Counted from the stretch's first letter, positions 28,578-37,359 are shown. The stretch is DNA of 64,000 nt from an uncultured Clostridia bacterium (GCA_947627045.1 CANQUM010000008.1:1-64000), one strand, 5' to 3'. Notes: a model not told the origin generated them from the letters alone. Numbers and translations: made by a program.

Positions 28578-29420
28578 TTATTTTATATACGCTCCCGAAA
28601 CCTCTGAATAAGTTTTACAAAACCTAAAATAATTTATCTTGCCGTTTGTCATATCGTCCTCAACCTGCGGGTCAAAAACATATGTATTTCCATTTAGTTT
28701 AACCTCAGTCCACATATGATAGCCGTAACCGCCTGCAGCCATTGCAGTACTTCCGTCAACTGTTTTAGCATTAAATCCTAGATATTTCATCATTGCCATA
28801 TAAACATAAGAATATTCTGTACAAGTCCCGTAACCATTCTCAAGAACAGACTCTATAGCATTCCCCCAGCCGCCATATGCGTAATGAGTATTATTTATAA
28901 GGTAATCATAACACACTTTAGCCTTTTTATAATTTGACATATCATCATCTATAATTTTATTCAGATGCTTTTTCAGAATTTTCTCATCTTTTCCATTGAG
29001 AAATTCTTTAGGCTTCAGCTCAGCAGAATTTAATCGGTTTTGTTCTTTGCTGATTGACTTTTTATATGTATTAGAATTCAATTTTTTATTAAACTTCTTT
29101 CTGTTTTTACTTTTATTCTTAACAGCTAATCTCTTTTTGCTTTTCGATTTCTTTTTGATTTTTGACTTCTTTTTTCTTTTCAACTTAGTTTTCTTATTTC
29201 CTGATTTATTTACTTTACTGATTTTCTTACTGCTTTTCGTTGTATTAAGTTCTCTGCTAACAACCGCCGCTGACCTACCGTCTGAGCCTGATTTTCCGTT
29301 AAAGCTCATAGTTTCAATTCCTTGCAGCATAAAGGCTGCAATAAGCATTGCCGCTACGCAAGCAATTATCTTTTCAAAATTCTTAAAGAAATGCAATTTA
29401 ACATAAGATAGTATTCTCAT
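28578..29420 (-). CDS. Membrane-anchored transglutaminase-like protein with Lys-rich linker
   Basis: A 280-residue protein with a transmembrane anchor (about 15-34), an extremely Lys/Ser/Asn-rich linker (about 60-125) and a C-terminal transglutaminase-like cysteine domain. The likely catalytic triad is Cys200 (GTCTEYS), His235 (YHMW) and Asp250 (FDPQ). The domain would lie outside the cell. Family members act as proteases, amidases or protein cross-linkers, so the substrate is open. The linker has more than thirty lysines and could bind wall polymers or DNA, or act as a glutamine acceptor. It starts 384 bp from pyrD and forms a separate unit. Confidence 0.8.
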   Translation of the reverse strand: MRILSYVKLHFFKNFEKIIACVAAMLIAAFMLQGIETMSFNGKSGSDGRSAAVVSRELNTTKSSKKISKVNKSGNKKTKLKRKKKSKIKKKSKSKKRLAVKNKSKNRKKFNKKLNSNTYKKSISKEQNRLNSAELKPKEFLNGKDEKILKKHLNKIIDDDMSNYKKAKVCYDYLINNTHYAYGGWGNAIESVLENGYGTCTEYSYVYMAMMKYLGFNAKTVDGSTAMAAGGYGYHMWTEVKLNGNTYVFDPQVEDDMTNGKINYFRFCKTYSEVSGAYIK

Positions 29421-29756
29421 TTCAATCCTCCAATCATAAGTGGTTTACACTCATTTTCCAAAATAATTACACGTATATATTTGTTCTAACATCTACATAA
29501 AAACAGTAACCGGCTGTTTTTTATAAAGTGCTTTTGATATTCTAAAGTAAAAGGTTACAAAAGTCAAATCTTTTGTAACCTTTACGGTATGTCGAATTTT
29601 GTGTATTTTGTATATTATTCTTAAATAATCAGTAATTTAATTGTGCATTATATTGTCGATAAATAAATTATTATTACAAATAAATTACATAATTGAAACA
29701 AATTATAGTCAATTATTACAAACTTTGTTACCTTTTATGTTTCTAAAAAATCCACA
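29421..29756. other. AT-rich intergenic region with inverted repeats
   Basis: This stretch between the transglutaminase-like gene and pyrD holds no convincing gene. GGAGG lies before the ATG at 29420. A perfect 14-bp inverted repeat sits at 29550-29583 and a related imperfect site near 29719-29738. No promoter with both boxes near consensus was found. Confidence 0.6.
29550..29583. repeat. Perfect 14-bp inverted repeat
   Basis: AAAGGTTACAAAAG (29550-29563) and its exact complement (29570-29583) flank 6 bp. No T-run follows on either strand, so a protein-binding operator is as likely as a terminator. ACAAACTTTGTTACC, about 140 bp away near 29719, shares the GTTAC/ACAAA elements. Confidence 0.7.
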
Positions 29757-29788
29757 AAAAAAGAGGAGCAAAAGCCCCTCTTTTTAAA
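29756..29788 (-). terminator. Intrinsic terminator after pyrD
   Basis: Minus-strand stem AAGAGGGGC/GCTCCTCTT (one G-U pair) with a TTTT loop, followed by a run of T residues. It starts about 25 bp after the pyrD stop codon. Confidence 0.85.
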
Positions 29789-29804
29789 ACTATTCAATAA
29801 AAAA

Positions 29805-30716
29805 TTACCACGGATTAACTGTTCCCACGATTTCGCTTATGTTTTTTACTCCGTTTTTATCGCACCATTCATTGAGTCCGTCAATTATCTTAACAGGCGC
29901 ATACGGATCGTTAAACATAACAGCACCGATCTGGAAACACTCAGCACCTGCCATCATCATTTCAATTGCGTCCTCAGCACAGGTTATTCCTCCCATTCCG
30001 CAAACGGGAATATCAACAGCATTAGCAACCTGCCATACCATTCTCACCGCTATAGGAAATACAGCAGGACCTGAAAGTCCGCCTACATTGTTTTTTAGAA
30101 TAGGACGTTTTGACTTTATATCTATTCTCATACCTAGCAGGGTATTGATCAAAGATATTGCGTCTGCTCCCTCTGCCTCGACAGCTTTGGCAATATCAAT
30201 TATACTGGTTACATTCGGAGAAAGCTTGACCATCAGCGGTTTTGACGTCGCACTTTTAACTGCCTTAGTAATTTCAGCCGCACAATCCCTGTTTGTTCCG
30301 AATGCCGCTCCGCCCTGCTTTACATTAGGGCAGGATATATTAAGCTCAATAATATCTACGCTTGTTCCCTCCAGCATTGAAACAAGTTCAACGCACTCCT
30401 CTATTGTTCCTCCTGCAACATTTGCAATCACGGCTAAATCGTTTTTTTCAAGATTGGGAAGCTCATAAGCTAAAAACTTTCTTATACCGCCGTTTTGCAA
30501 GCCTACAGAGTTTAACATACCGCTTGGCGTTTCAGCAATTCTCGGAGGAGGATTGCCGTCCTTTTCATTAAGAGTTGTACCCTTAGTAGAAATACCGCCG
30601 ATTATTGAAAGCGGATATAGATCGGTGTATTCACGTCCGTAACCATAAGCTCCGCTGGCAGTTATCAAAGGATTTTTCATTTCAACCCCGCAAAAATTCA
30701 CAGATAGATCAGCCAT
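29805..30716 (-). CDS. pyrD: Dihydroorotate dehydrogenase (NAD+), catalytic subunit
   Basis: The class 1B enzyme of pyrimidine synthesis, oxidising dihydroorotate to orotate with FMN and passing electrons to PyrK. The 303-residue protein shows NPLITASGAYGYGREY near the N-terminus, NISCPNVKQGG with the Cys active base in the SCP motif, and the FMN-phosphate site GMGGI. The ATG overlaps the pyrK stop by one base (TAATG), confirming a 1B heterodimer operon. Confidence 0.97.
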   Translation of the reverse strand: MADLSVNFCGVEMKNPLITASGAYGYGREYTDLYPLSIIGGISTKGTTLNEKDGNPPPRIAETPSGMLNSVGLQNGGIRKFLAYELPNLEKNDLAVIANVAGGTIEECVELVSMLEGTSVDIIELNISCPNVKQGGAAFGTNRDCAAEITKAVKSATSKPLMVKLSPNVTSIIDIAKAVEAEGADAISLINTLLGMRIDIKSKRPILKNNVGGLSGPAVFPIAVRMVWQVANAVDIPVCGMGGITCAEDAIEMMMAGAECFQIGAVMFNDPYAPVKIIDGLNEWCDKNGVKNISEIVGTVNPW

Positions 30717-31483
30717 TATAGCACAACCTCCTTTGAATCAAATACAGGTCCGTTCTTGCAAACATGACCGTAAAACTCACGTCCGCCCCGTATCATTTTC
30801 ACAGCGCAGCCTAAACACGCTCCGACGCCGCACGCCATTCTCTCCTCAAGAGAAATCTGACAGCATATTTCGTTTTCTTTTGCTATTTCAGAAACTGCTT
30901 TGAGCATTACAACAGGGCCGCATGCGTAAATCATATCCGGCTTTTCTTCATTTATACACCTTGTCAATGCGTCGGTAACAAAACCCTTTTCACCTGCTGT
31001 TCCATCGTCAGTGCATAGTATTGTTTTATTTCCCTGTTCTTTGAAGTCATCTTGAAGTATAACAAGTTCTTTTGTTCTGAAGCCTGATATAGCAGTTGCG
31101 TTTTCACTGTAATGCTTAGCCACTGCCAGCATAGGCGGTGTTCCTATTCCTCCGCCTACTGTAATTACCTTTTTGTCAGTCTCAAGCAGTTTAAAGCCGA
31201 TACCCAGAGGTCCTAACATATCAAGTCGCTCCCCGACCTCAAATTTGGAAAGTGCATCTGTTCCCTTTCCTTTGATTTGAAAAACTATACGTATTGTTCC
31301 GTTATTCTTATCAATATCGCAAATGGATATAGGACGTCGCAGAAAAAAACCGGGAACGCTTATATGAACAAACTGTCCGGGGTCAGCCAAATCGCATAAT
31401 TTTCCGCAGGACATCGTAAGGTCGAACGTATCCTCAGCAGTCTGAACTTTTTTTATTATTTCATATAAACCCTGTGTGTACAT
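30716..31483 (-). CDS. pyrK: Dihydroorotate dehydrogenase electron transfer subunit
   Basis: A 255-residue FAD and 2Fe-2S protein that links PyrD to NAD+. The FAD-binding RRPISICDID is near residue 50 and the NAD-binding GGGIGTPPM in the middle. The C-terminal cluster motif CGVGACLGCAVKM, with a fourth Cys in YGHVCKNGPVF, supplies the iron-sulfur ligands. It is immediately upstream of pyrD. No other pyrimidine genes are in the window. Confidence 0.96.
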   Translation of the reverse strand: MYTQGLYEIIKKVQTAEDTFDLTMSCGKLCDLADPGQFVHISVPGFFLRRPISICDIDKNNGTIRIVFQIKGKGTDALSKFEVGERLDMLGPLGIGFKLLETDKKVITVGGGIGTPPMLAVAKHYSENATAISGFRTKELVILQDDFKEQGNKTILCTDDGTAGEKGFVTDALTRCINEEKPDMIYACGPVVMLKAVSEIAKENEICCQISLEERMACGVGACLGCAVKMIRGGREFYGHVCKNGPVFDSKEVVL

Positions 31484-31508
31484 AAAAACTTCCTTTCAAA
31501 TCAACGCA

Positions 31509-32366
31509 TCAAAGCGTTTCATAATCCCTGAACACCTGAGTATTTATAAGCCAGCTTAGACAACCCTCCAGCATAATTCCATCGCTTGGTTCAGTCGAAT
31601 AGCTGAATGTGGTTTTTATTGCAAGCTCGGTAAATGACGTTGCTCTGTTTATAGCGATCGGCAAACTGTCGCCCTTTAGAAGCCCCCCTACAAGAACACT
31701 TGAAAACATATCTCCGCAGCCCGAATAATGTGCAGGAACATAATCGCACGAAACCTTCCAGAAGGTAGAATGTTCTTTGTCATACCCGACATTGCAAAGC
31801 CCGGAACCTGCCAAAGCAACGCTTGTAATGACTACCACTTTTGGTCCAATTTCAGAAAGTCTTACAAGCCAAGATTTAATTTCAGACGCTCTCATAGTGC
31901 CGGGCTGATATTCCTCACCTAATAGGATAGCCGCCTCAGTCAGATTAGGAGTTATAACGTCAGCCTTTCTGACAAGCTCTATCATTCTTTCGCACATTTT
32001 TTTAGTGTAAGTCGGATAAGGCTTTCCTCCGTCGCCCATTACAGGGTCGCATACTTTCAAAGAATCCTTAAAGCTGTCAAAAAATTCAAGACAATGATCC
32101 ACTTGCTCCTGAGAACTTAGAAATCCTGTATATACGCAGTCGAATTTATAATTCATTTTATTATAGTGCCCGAGAGCGGGCTTTATATAATCTGTAAGGT
32201 CGCGAAAAACAAAGTCGTCAAATCCTGTGTGTGCCGACAATACTGCCGTCGGTACAGGACAAACCTGTATTCCCATTGCCGACAGCGACGGTATTATCAC
32301 CGTCAGTGAGCAGCGTCCGACACCGGAAATGTCATTGATAGCCGCAACCTTTTTACACTCAAGCAT
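31509..32366 (-). CDS. Pyridoxal/pyridoxamine kinase
   Basis: A 285-residue PdxK/PdxY-type ribokinase-fold enzyme of vitamin B6 salvage, which phosphorylates pyridoxal and related vitamers. It has the family start AINDISGVGRCSL, DPVMGDGGKPYPTY, ITPNLTEAAILLG and the anion-hole/catalytic GCGDMFSS with its Asp. ATP and substrate sites look complete. It lies 25 bp upstream of pyrK and has a good promoter, so it may head a pdx-pyrK-pyrD transcript. Confidence 0.9.
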   Translation of the reverse strand: MLECKKVAAINDISGVGRCSLTVIIPSLSAMGIQVCPVPTAVLSAHTGFDDFVFRDLTDYIKPALGHYNKMNYKFDCVYTGFLSSQEQVDHCLEFFDSFKDSLKVCDPVMGDGGKPYPTYTKKMCERMIELVRKADVITPNLTEAAILLGEEYQPGTMRASEIKSWLVRLSEIGPKVVVITSVALAGSGLCNVGYDKEHSTFWKVSCDYVPAHYSGCGDMFSSVLVGGLLKGDSLPIAINRATSFTELAIKTTFSYSTEPSDGIMLEGCLSWLINTQVFRDYETL

Positions 32367-32405
32367 TAAAATTTCCCCTAAAAAAATTCATATAATTTCT
32401 AAAAT

Positions 32406-32434
32406 AGTATATCATATTTTTCATTGATTAACAA
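32406..32434 (-). promoter_or_regulatory. Sigma-A promoter of the pyridoxal kinase gene
   Basis: Minus strand TTGTTA (32429-32434), 17-nt spacer, TATACT (32406-32411), about 40 bp before the ATG. Confidence 0.65.
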
Positions 32435-32516
32435 CCTTATATTACAAAAAAATCTCTGAATATACAATTGTTTTTTCGGGAAAATTACTATTACTAATAT
32501 TAAAGGAGGATATATT

Positions 32517-32693
32517 ATGAAAATCAACATAAGCTCGCTTGCTAAGGGAATTACGATAGGTATGGCAGTCGGCGCTGCAACTTACGCTTTAACAAATGCC
32601 ACTAAAAAAGACAAAAGAATGTTAAAATCAAACACAGGTAAAGCTATAAAAGCTATCGGTGAGGTTTTTGAAGACTTCGGAACTATGTTTTAA
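32517..32693 (+). CDS. Small 58-residue protein, unknown function
   Basis: A short gene with a near-perfect ribosome binding site: AAAGGAGGA at 32502-32510, 6 nt before ATG. The peptide begins MKINISSLAKGITIGMAVGA and continues with a hydrophobic stretch, then a basic KKDKRMLKS segment and an acidic amphipathic end (EVFEDFGTMF). The layout resembles YtxH-like small membrane proteins, without a firm match. It stands alone between divergent and convergent genes and is followed by a hairpin shared with the ABC-F gene. Confidence 0.7.
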   Translation: MKINISSLAKGITIGMAVGAATYALTNATKKDKRMLKSNTGKAIKAIGEVFEDFGTMF

Positions 32694-32718
32694 TTCAATT
32701 AGTTTCTTTGCAGAATAA

Positions 32719-32741
32719 AAAGAGCGGTCTAACCGCTCTTT
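32719..32741. terminator. Bidirectional terminator between the small protein and the ABC-F gene
   Basis: Stem AAAGAGCGGT/ACCGCTCTTT with a 3-nt loop. On the minus strand it runs into TTTTTATT, a strong terminator for the ABC-F gene. On the plus strand the tail is short (TTTACAT). Confidence 0.8.
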
Positions 32742-32751
32742 ACATATCGCC

Positions 32752-34680
32752 TTACTCTAACTCTGCCCACTCTTCAAGCTTATTATCAAGAATCTGCTTT
32801 TTCTCTTCAAGCTCTCTGCATTTTTCAGCACACAACTCATAATCAGCAGCAATCTCAGGAGTAGAAATCTCTTCTTCAAGCCGTGAAATTGACTGCTCAA
32901 GGTATTCGATCTCAGTTTCAAGCTCTTTGATACGCTGTTTTTTCTTTACATCAGCCGCACGCTGCTCTTTGGTTCTGTATTGCTTCTGTTTAGAATTCTG
33001 TTTGACTTTTTCGGTTGGAGAATTGTTATTTTCGCGGCTTTTTGATGTCTCATTTGCCTTTTGCTCACGGTAGAAGTCATAGTTTCCATTGTATGACTTA
33101 ACTCCGCTTTCTGTGAGCTCAATAATTCTAGTAGACAGCTTATTGAGCAGATACCTGTCGTGGGAAACAAGAATAATCGTACCCTCATATTCCATTAAAG
33201 CTCGCTCTAATACCTCTTTAGTCGTTAAATCCAAATGATTTGTCGGCTCGTCAAGAATTAAAACATTCGCCCTTTTAAGCGTTAAAATTGCAAAACACAG
33301 CTTTGCCCGTTCACCGCCCGAAAGCACCCCCACCTGCTTGAATACATTATCTCCTGTCAAAAGAACGCTTCCTAAAACCTTTCTTATCTGCTCGTCAGTC
33401 ATTCTCGGAAAGAGCCTGTGTACCTCGTCAATAACAGTATTGCTCTTGTCAAGAGACGTATTCTCCTGTTCAAAATAAGCTGATTTAACATTGTTTGCCC
33501 ATTCAATACTGCCATTACTGTGCTTATTTATTCCCTGAATAAGCCTAAGTATTGAAGTCTTGCCTATACCGTTTCTGCCTATAATAGATAACTTTTCCCC
33601 TCGCTTAACCTCAAAGCTAAAGCTGTCAAGCATGGTTTTTTTGCTCTCTCCCTCACCGACCGTCAAATCACAGTTTTTAACGGTAAGAATATCCTTTGTC
33701 GGTTCGTAATCATATTCAAGCCTGATTTTCGGAGGCTTTATATAATTTATCGGCTTTTCAATACGCTCTATTTTATCAAGCATATGCTGTCTGCTTTTCG
33801 CCATATTGGCAGTAGACGCCCGAACCTTATTTTTAGCTATATAATCCTCTAGCTTTGCAATTTCCTTCTTTTGAATTTCATACGCCTTGTTTTGACGTTC
33901 AATATTCATTTCTCTTTGAGCCACATAAGATGAATAGTTGCCCTTGTAAATAGTCAGTCGTTTGTTTTCTATTTCAAATATTTTAGTACAGAGCTTGTTA
34001 AGAAAATATCTGTCGTGAGAAACTATTATTATTGTTCCCTTATAGCTTTTCAAATAATCTTCAAGCCATGCAAGAGTGTCAAGATCAAGATGGTTTGTCG
34101 GCTCGTCCAAAATAAGCAAGTCAGGTTCCTCTAATAACAGCTTTGCCATTGCAAGACGTGTCTTCTCTCCGCCTGAAAGATTGTCTATTATTCTATCAGT
34201 ATCGAAATCTCTAAAGCCCATTCCGTTTAACACTGTTGAGATCTTAACATCTATCCGATAACCGTCATTTGCTTCAAAATAGGTCGAAAGCTCTGAATAT
34301 TCATCTGACAGCTCTTTTTTTGTATTTTCATCGCTTAAACTGCCCATACTCTTTTCAAGCTCTTTCATTCTATTATAGGCATTAAGAAGTTTTTCAAACG
34401 GTCTCTTCATCTCATCTTTTATAGTGTTGCTGCTCTCTAAACCGCTGTTCTGCGCCAAAAATCCTATGGTAACTTGGTTTGCTATACTCAGTTTACCCTT
34501 ACCGTCCGGAGTTTTGTCAATGCTTTCATAACCCATAATGATTCTCAAAAGTGTTGATTTTCCGCAGCCGTTTTGACCTACTAAACCTATAACATCTTTG
34601 TCCTCAACCGTAAAATTTATATCTGACAGCAAAAGCTCTCCGCCAAAATATTTATATATGTTTTCACAATTAATAAGCAT
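32752..34680 (-). CDS. ABC-F family ATPase (YdiF-like)
   Basis: A 642-residue soluble protein with two ABC domains and no membrane span. ABC-F proteins act on ribosomes as translation factors or antibiotic-protection factors. Walker A sites are GQNGCGKST and GRNGIGKTS; signatures are LSGGEKTRLA and LSGGERAKLC; each domain has LILDEPTNHLDL. The interdomain linker is charged, and a coiled-coil extension covers about 535-642. ATG at 34680 with GGAGA fits; the ORF extends further upstream without support. The length and tail suit the housekeeping YdiF type better than resistance types. Confidence 0.9.
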   Translation of the reverse strand: MLINCENIYKYFGGELLLSDINFTVEDKDVIGLVGQNGCGKSTLLRIIMGYESIDKTPDGKGKLSIANQVTIGFLAQNSGLESSNTIKDEMKRPFEKLLNAYNRMKELEKSMGSLSDENTKKELSDEYSELSTYFEANDGYRIDVKISTVLNGMGFRDFDTDRIIDNLSGGEKTRLAMAKLLLEEPDLLILDEPTNHLDLDTLAWLEDYLKSYKGTIIIVSHDRYFLNKLCTKIFEIENKRLTIYKGNYSSYVAQREMNIERQNKAYEIQKKEIAKLEDYIAKNKVRASTANMAKSRQHMLDKIERIEKPINYIKPPKIRLEYDYEPTKDILTVKNCDLTVGEGESKKTMLDSFSFEVKRGEKLSIIGRNGIGKTSILRLIQGINKHSNGSIEWANNVKSAYFEQENTSLDKSNTVIDEVHRLFPRMTDEQIRKVLGSVLLTGDNVFKQVGVLSGGERAKLCFAILTLKRANVLILDEPTNHLDLTTKEVLERALMEYEGTIILVSHDRYLLNKLSTRIIELTESGVKSYNGNYDFYREQKANETSKSRENNNSPTEKVKQNSKQKQYRTKEQRAADVKKKQRIKELETEIEYLEQSISRLEEEISTPEIAADYELCAEKCRELEEKKQILDNKLEEWAELE

Positions 34681-34733
34681 AAATGTTCTCCGTATACCAT
34701 TTTTCAAAGTATTTCTCTGCAATCTTAACTAAT

Positions 34734-34762
34734 ATAATAATATACTTCGGGAAAAATATCAA
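34734..34762 (-). promoter_or_regulatory. Candidate promoter of the ABC-F gene
   Basis: Minus strand TTGATA (34757-34762), 17-nt spacer, TATTAT (34734-34739). It is back to back with the promoter of the SGNH hydrolase gene. Confidence 0.6.
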
Positions 34763-34769
34763 TATGAAG

Positions 34770-34798
34770 TTGCCTTATAAATGCTTTTTATGTATAAT
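34770..34798 (+). promoter_or_regulatory. Candidate promoter of the SGNH hydrolase gene
   Basis: Plus strand TTGCCT (34770-34775), 17-nt spacer, TATAAT (34793-34798), about 57 bp before the ATG. Confidence 0.6.
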
Positions 34799-34855
34799 GT
34801 ACTTAAAGTATACGTGATATTTTATTATATAAACTCAGGACAGAAAATTTAAGGA

Positions 34856-35926
34856 ATGGTGATTAAAATTAAAAATAAAATCTTTTCATTTATCTGTGCT
34901 GTCTTAACCTTGACAGTAATTTTTTCAGGCAATGTTATCAACGCCTTTGCAAAGCAGACGACAAAACTTGTCAAGGTCTCTACTCCGCAGTGTATGCTTG
35001 TGCTGGGCGATTCGATTTCCACAGGCTTTGGTCTTACTAATTACAAATCGGGCAATAACTATAACACACAGTCTTATGCAAATCTTCTTGCGCAAAAGTA
35101 CAAGCTCTCACAGAACAAAGATTATTACAATTATGCAATAGACGGTCAAACCTCCATAGAGCTGTATTCAAGAGTTAATTCGGGAAATTATGATGACGAT
35201 ATAAAAAAATCCGACCTTATATTGATCTCCATTGGAGGAAATGACCTTCTCAGCGCACTTTTTGAATTTATAAGCGGCACTATGGGAGCAAATCTTACCA
35301 ATGAAGAATCATCAGTTGATTTTGATTTTACCGATCCTGATATTTTGACCAAGCTAAATAAAATGGTTCAGACAATTAACAATAATATAACTAAACTAAA
35401 AGGCAACTTAATAGGTATTACCGACAAAATACACGAATTAAATTCCAAAGCAGAAGTAGTTTTTCAAACGGTTTACAATCCCTTAGACGGTCTGAAAATT
35501 GAAATACCAAGTCTTATCACAGACGTTTTTGTTTCAAGAATAGAAGAGGTAAATCGCATAATAAATATGAATTCTAACACCGACGATAATAAGCAAAGAT
35601 ATAATGTCGCAGATATATATACCAGCTTTTCGGGAAAATCTACAGAGCTTACTAATATAGGCAAAACAGACATTCACCCAAATGCAAAGGGCCACAAAAA
35701 AATAAGCGAGTGCATTGACGCAATAGTTGTCGAAAAAACTTTTTATGCAAGCATAACAGTTAATGAAAACATACCTAAAGAAAAGAATACTTCTAAAGCA
35801 GCAAAGTCTCCGATGTTTGCTCCTGTGATAATTATGGTAACAATAGTGCTGTTTGTCGCCGCAGGGGCATTTATAAAAATACTCAGAAAAAGAAAAAAGA
35901 AAGAATATCATTTAAGACGTTATTGA
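34856..35926 (+). CDS. Exported, membrane-anchored SGNH/GDSL hydrolase
   Basis: A 356-residue protein with an N-terminal signal (about 8-32) and an SGNH esterase domain. The nucleophile is Ser53 in LGDSIS, the oxyanion Asn is in GGNDLL and the catalytic Asp-His pair in DIHPNAKGH. A C-terminal transmembrane segment (about 320-342) is followed by the basic tail RKRKKK, so the domain faces outwards on a short stalk. Family members remove acetyl or acyl groups from polysaccharide, peptidoglycan or lipid. AAGGA nearly touches the ATG, so the exact start is uncertain. Confidence 0.85.
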   Translation: MVIKIKNKIFSFICAVLTLTVIFSGNVINAFAKQTTKLVKVSTPQCMLVLGDSISTGFGLTNYKSGNNYNTQSYANLLAQKYKLSQNKDYYNYAIDGQTSIELYSRVNSGNYDDDIKKSDLILISIGGNDLLSALFEFISGTMGANLTNEESSVDFDFTDPDILTKLNKMVQTINNNITKLKGNLIGITDKIHELNSKAEVVFQTVYNPLDGLKIEIPSLITDVFVSRIEEVNRIINMNSNTDDNKQRYNVADIYTSFSGKSTELTNIGKTDIHPNAKGHKKISECIDAIVVEKTFYASITVNENIPKEKNTSKAAKSPMFAPVIIMVTIVLFVAAGAFIKILRKRKKKEYHLRRY

Positions 35927-35957
35927 TATAAAAAACTAAAAAAGACATCTGGCAACG

Positions 35958-35992
35958 GCATACAAGCAAAAGTTTGTATGCTTTATTTTTTT
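35958..35992 (+). terminator. Intrinsic terminator after the SGNH hydrolase gene
   Basis: Stem GCATACAA/TTGTATGC (35958-35965 and 35974-35981) followed by TTTATTTTTTT on the plus strand. Confidence 0.85.
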
Positions 35993-36104
35993 GACGAATT
36001 AATGATTCTATAGTTTCACAGAAATAAGGCGTAAAGAATACTATAACATAACGGCTATGTTCGTGATAATAATATAATATTTCAAAGTCAGCGAGGTGAA
36101 CGGC

Positions 36105-36674
36105 TTGAGAATTATTCGTATATCGAATAACACAATAAAAATAGTTCTGACGCAAAACGATTTAGTAATGCTTGAAATAGATTTTTCAAAGTGCGACCGA
36201 AATTCTCCCGAAGCAAAAAAGCTGGTAGACATTCTTCTCAACATACTTAAAAGAAGCGGATTTTACGACATTGGTAACAAAATATACGTTGAAATTTTTG
36301 AAGAATTCACAGGCGGCTGCGTTGTATATATAACAAAAAAAGAAAACCTCAAAAGATCAAACAAGGATAATTCTCACCTTATGTACCACGTAATGTTTCA
36401 AACCGAGAGCATAAAAGAGCTTATTTGTCTGAGCTCAAGCCTGAAAAACGAAATAGGTATAATTATAAAGTCAAGCGTGCTTTATTTTTCAGATAACATA
36501 TACAGATTGTTGATTTCCTTTCCGAAGTCTTATATCAGACAGGCTGCAAAAGCATTAAAAAAAATAAAATGCTACAGTTCAAACGACCGTCTTGTTATTG
36601 AACAAACAAAAGAGCATTACGATTTATTGATAAACAGTAATGCTCTGAATAAAATTTCCGAATTATATCAGTAG
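36105..36674 (+). CDS. MecA-like ClpC adaptor
   Basis: A 189-residue protein whose N-terminus (MRIIRISNNTIKIVLTQNDL) and overall layout match the MecA/YpbH adaptors that deliver proteins to ClpCP protease. The N-terminal domain ends in EEFTGGCVVYITK. An Asn/Ser-rich linker follows, then a C-terminal domain with the expected alternating strands and helices. The start is probably TTG at 36105, with GAGGTGA 5 nt upstream; the in-frame GTG at 36096 lies inside that site. In B. subtilis MecA degrades ComK; no ComK is visible here, so the target is unknown. Confidence 0.75.
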   Translation: MRIIRISNNTIKIVLTQNDLVMLEIDFSKCDRNSPEAKKLVDILLNILKRSGFYDIGNKIYVEIFEEFTGGCVVYITKKENLKRSNKDNSHLMYHVMFQTESIKELICLSSSLKNEIGIIIKSSVLYFSDNIYRLLISFPKSYIRQAAKALKKIKCYSSNDRLVIEQTKEHYDLLINSNALNKISELYQ

Positions 36675-36675
36675 A

Positions 36676-37329
36676 CTATTTAAGCGATTTGACCGCTTTT
36701 GACATATCGTCAGCTTTAAACAAATATGTTCCCGCAACAAGTATATTTGCACCGTTTTTCTTGACCTCACCGCAGGTCTTATCAGTAATTCCTCCGTCCA
36801 CCTGAATATCAATATCCAGTCCCAACTCATCTGCTTTCTGACGGATCTCCCTTATCTTCTCCAAAGTAAACGACAAAAATCCCTGACCTCCGAATCCCGG
36901 CTCAACAGTCATAACAAGAACCATATCAAGTAATTCAAGATACTCAAAAACCTCCGAAGCAGGAGTGTTCGGCTTTATTGAAAGCCCTGCTTTACAGCCA
37001 TGCTTTTTGCATAGTTCAATACATTTTTTTATATCATTTGTAGCCTCTGAATGGAAAGTTATAATATCGGCTCCGCACTTTGCAAATTCGGATATATATT
37101 TTTCAGGATCAGTTATCATAAGATGAACGTCAAAAGGCATATCGGTTTTTGTCTTTGCCGATTTAAGAACAGGAAGCCCGAAACTTATATTGTCTACAAA
37201 AACCCCGTCCATAACATCAAAGTGAATATAATCAACCTTCGCCTTTTCCAGTCTCTTTATCTCACTTTCGATATTTGCCAGGTCGCAGCCTAAAATAGAT
37301 GCCGAGACCAATATTTTTTTGTCTGTCAT
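36676..37329 (-). CDS. rpe: Ribulose-phosphate 3-epimerase
   Basis: Interconverts ribulose 5-phosphate and xylulose 5-phosphate in the pentose phosphate pathway. The family motifs are intact: SASILGCDLANI, HFDVMDGVFVDNISFG, MTVEPGFGGQGF and QVDGGI, in a TIM barrel of 217 residues. ATG at 37329 is preferred; an in-frame TTG at 37350 would place the GGAAGTG site inside the gene. Its stop codon is one base from that of the convergent MecA-like gene. Confidence 0.96.
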   Translation of the reverse strand: MTDKKILVSASILGCDLANIESEIKRLEKAKVDYIHFDVMDGVFVDNISFGLPVLKSAKTKTDMPFDVHLMITDPEKYISEFAKCGADIITFHSEATNDIKKCIELCKKHGCKAGLSIKPNTPASEVFEYLELLDMVLVMTVEPGFGGQGFLSFTLEKIREIRQKADELGLDIDIQVDGGITDKTCGEVKKNGANILVAGTYLFKADDMSKAVKSLK

Positions 37330-37359
37330 AAATTTAACACTTCCTTTCAAAGCTTAAAT

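Noticed and set aside
32752-34680. ABC-F protein as an antibiotic resistance factor
   Set aside because: Its length and C-terminal coiled coil fit the housekeeping YdiF type, and no resistance genes or mobile elements are near.
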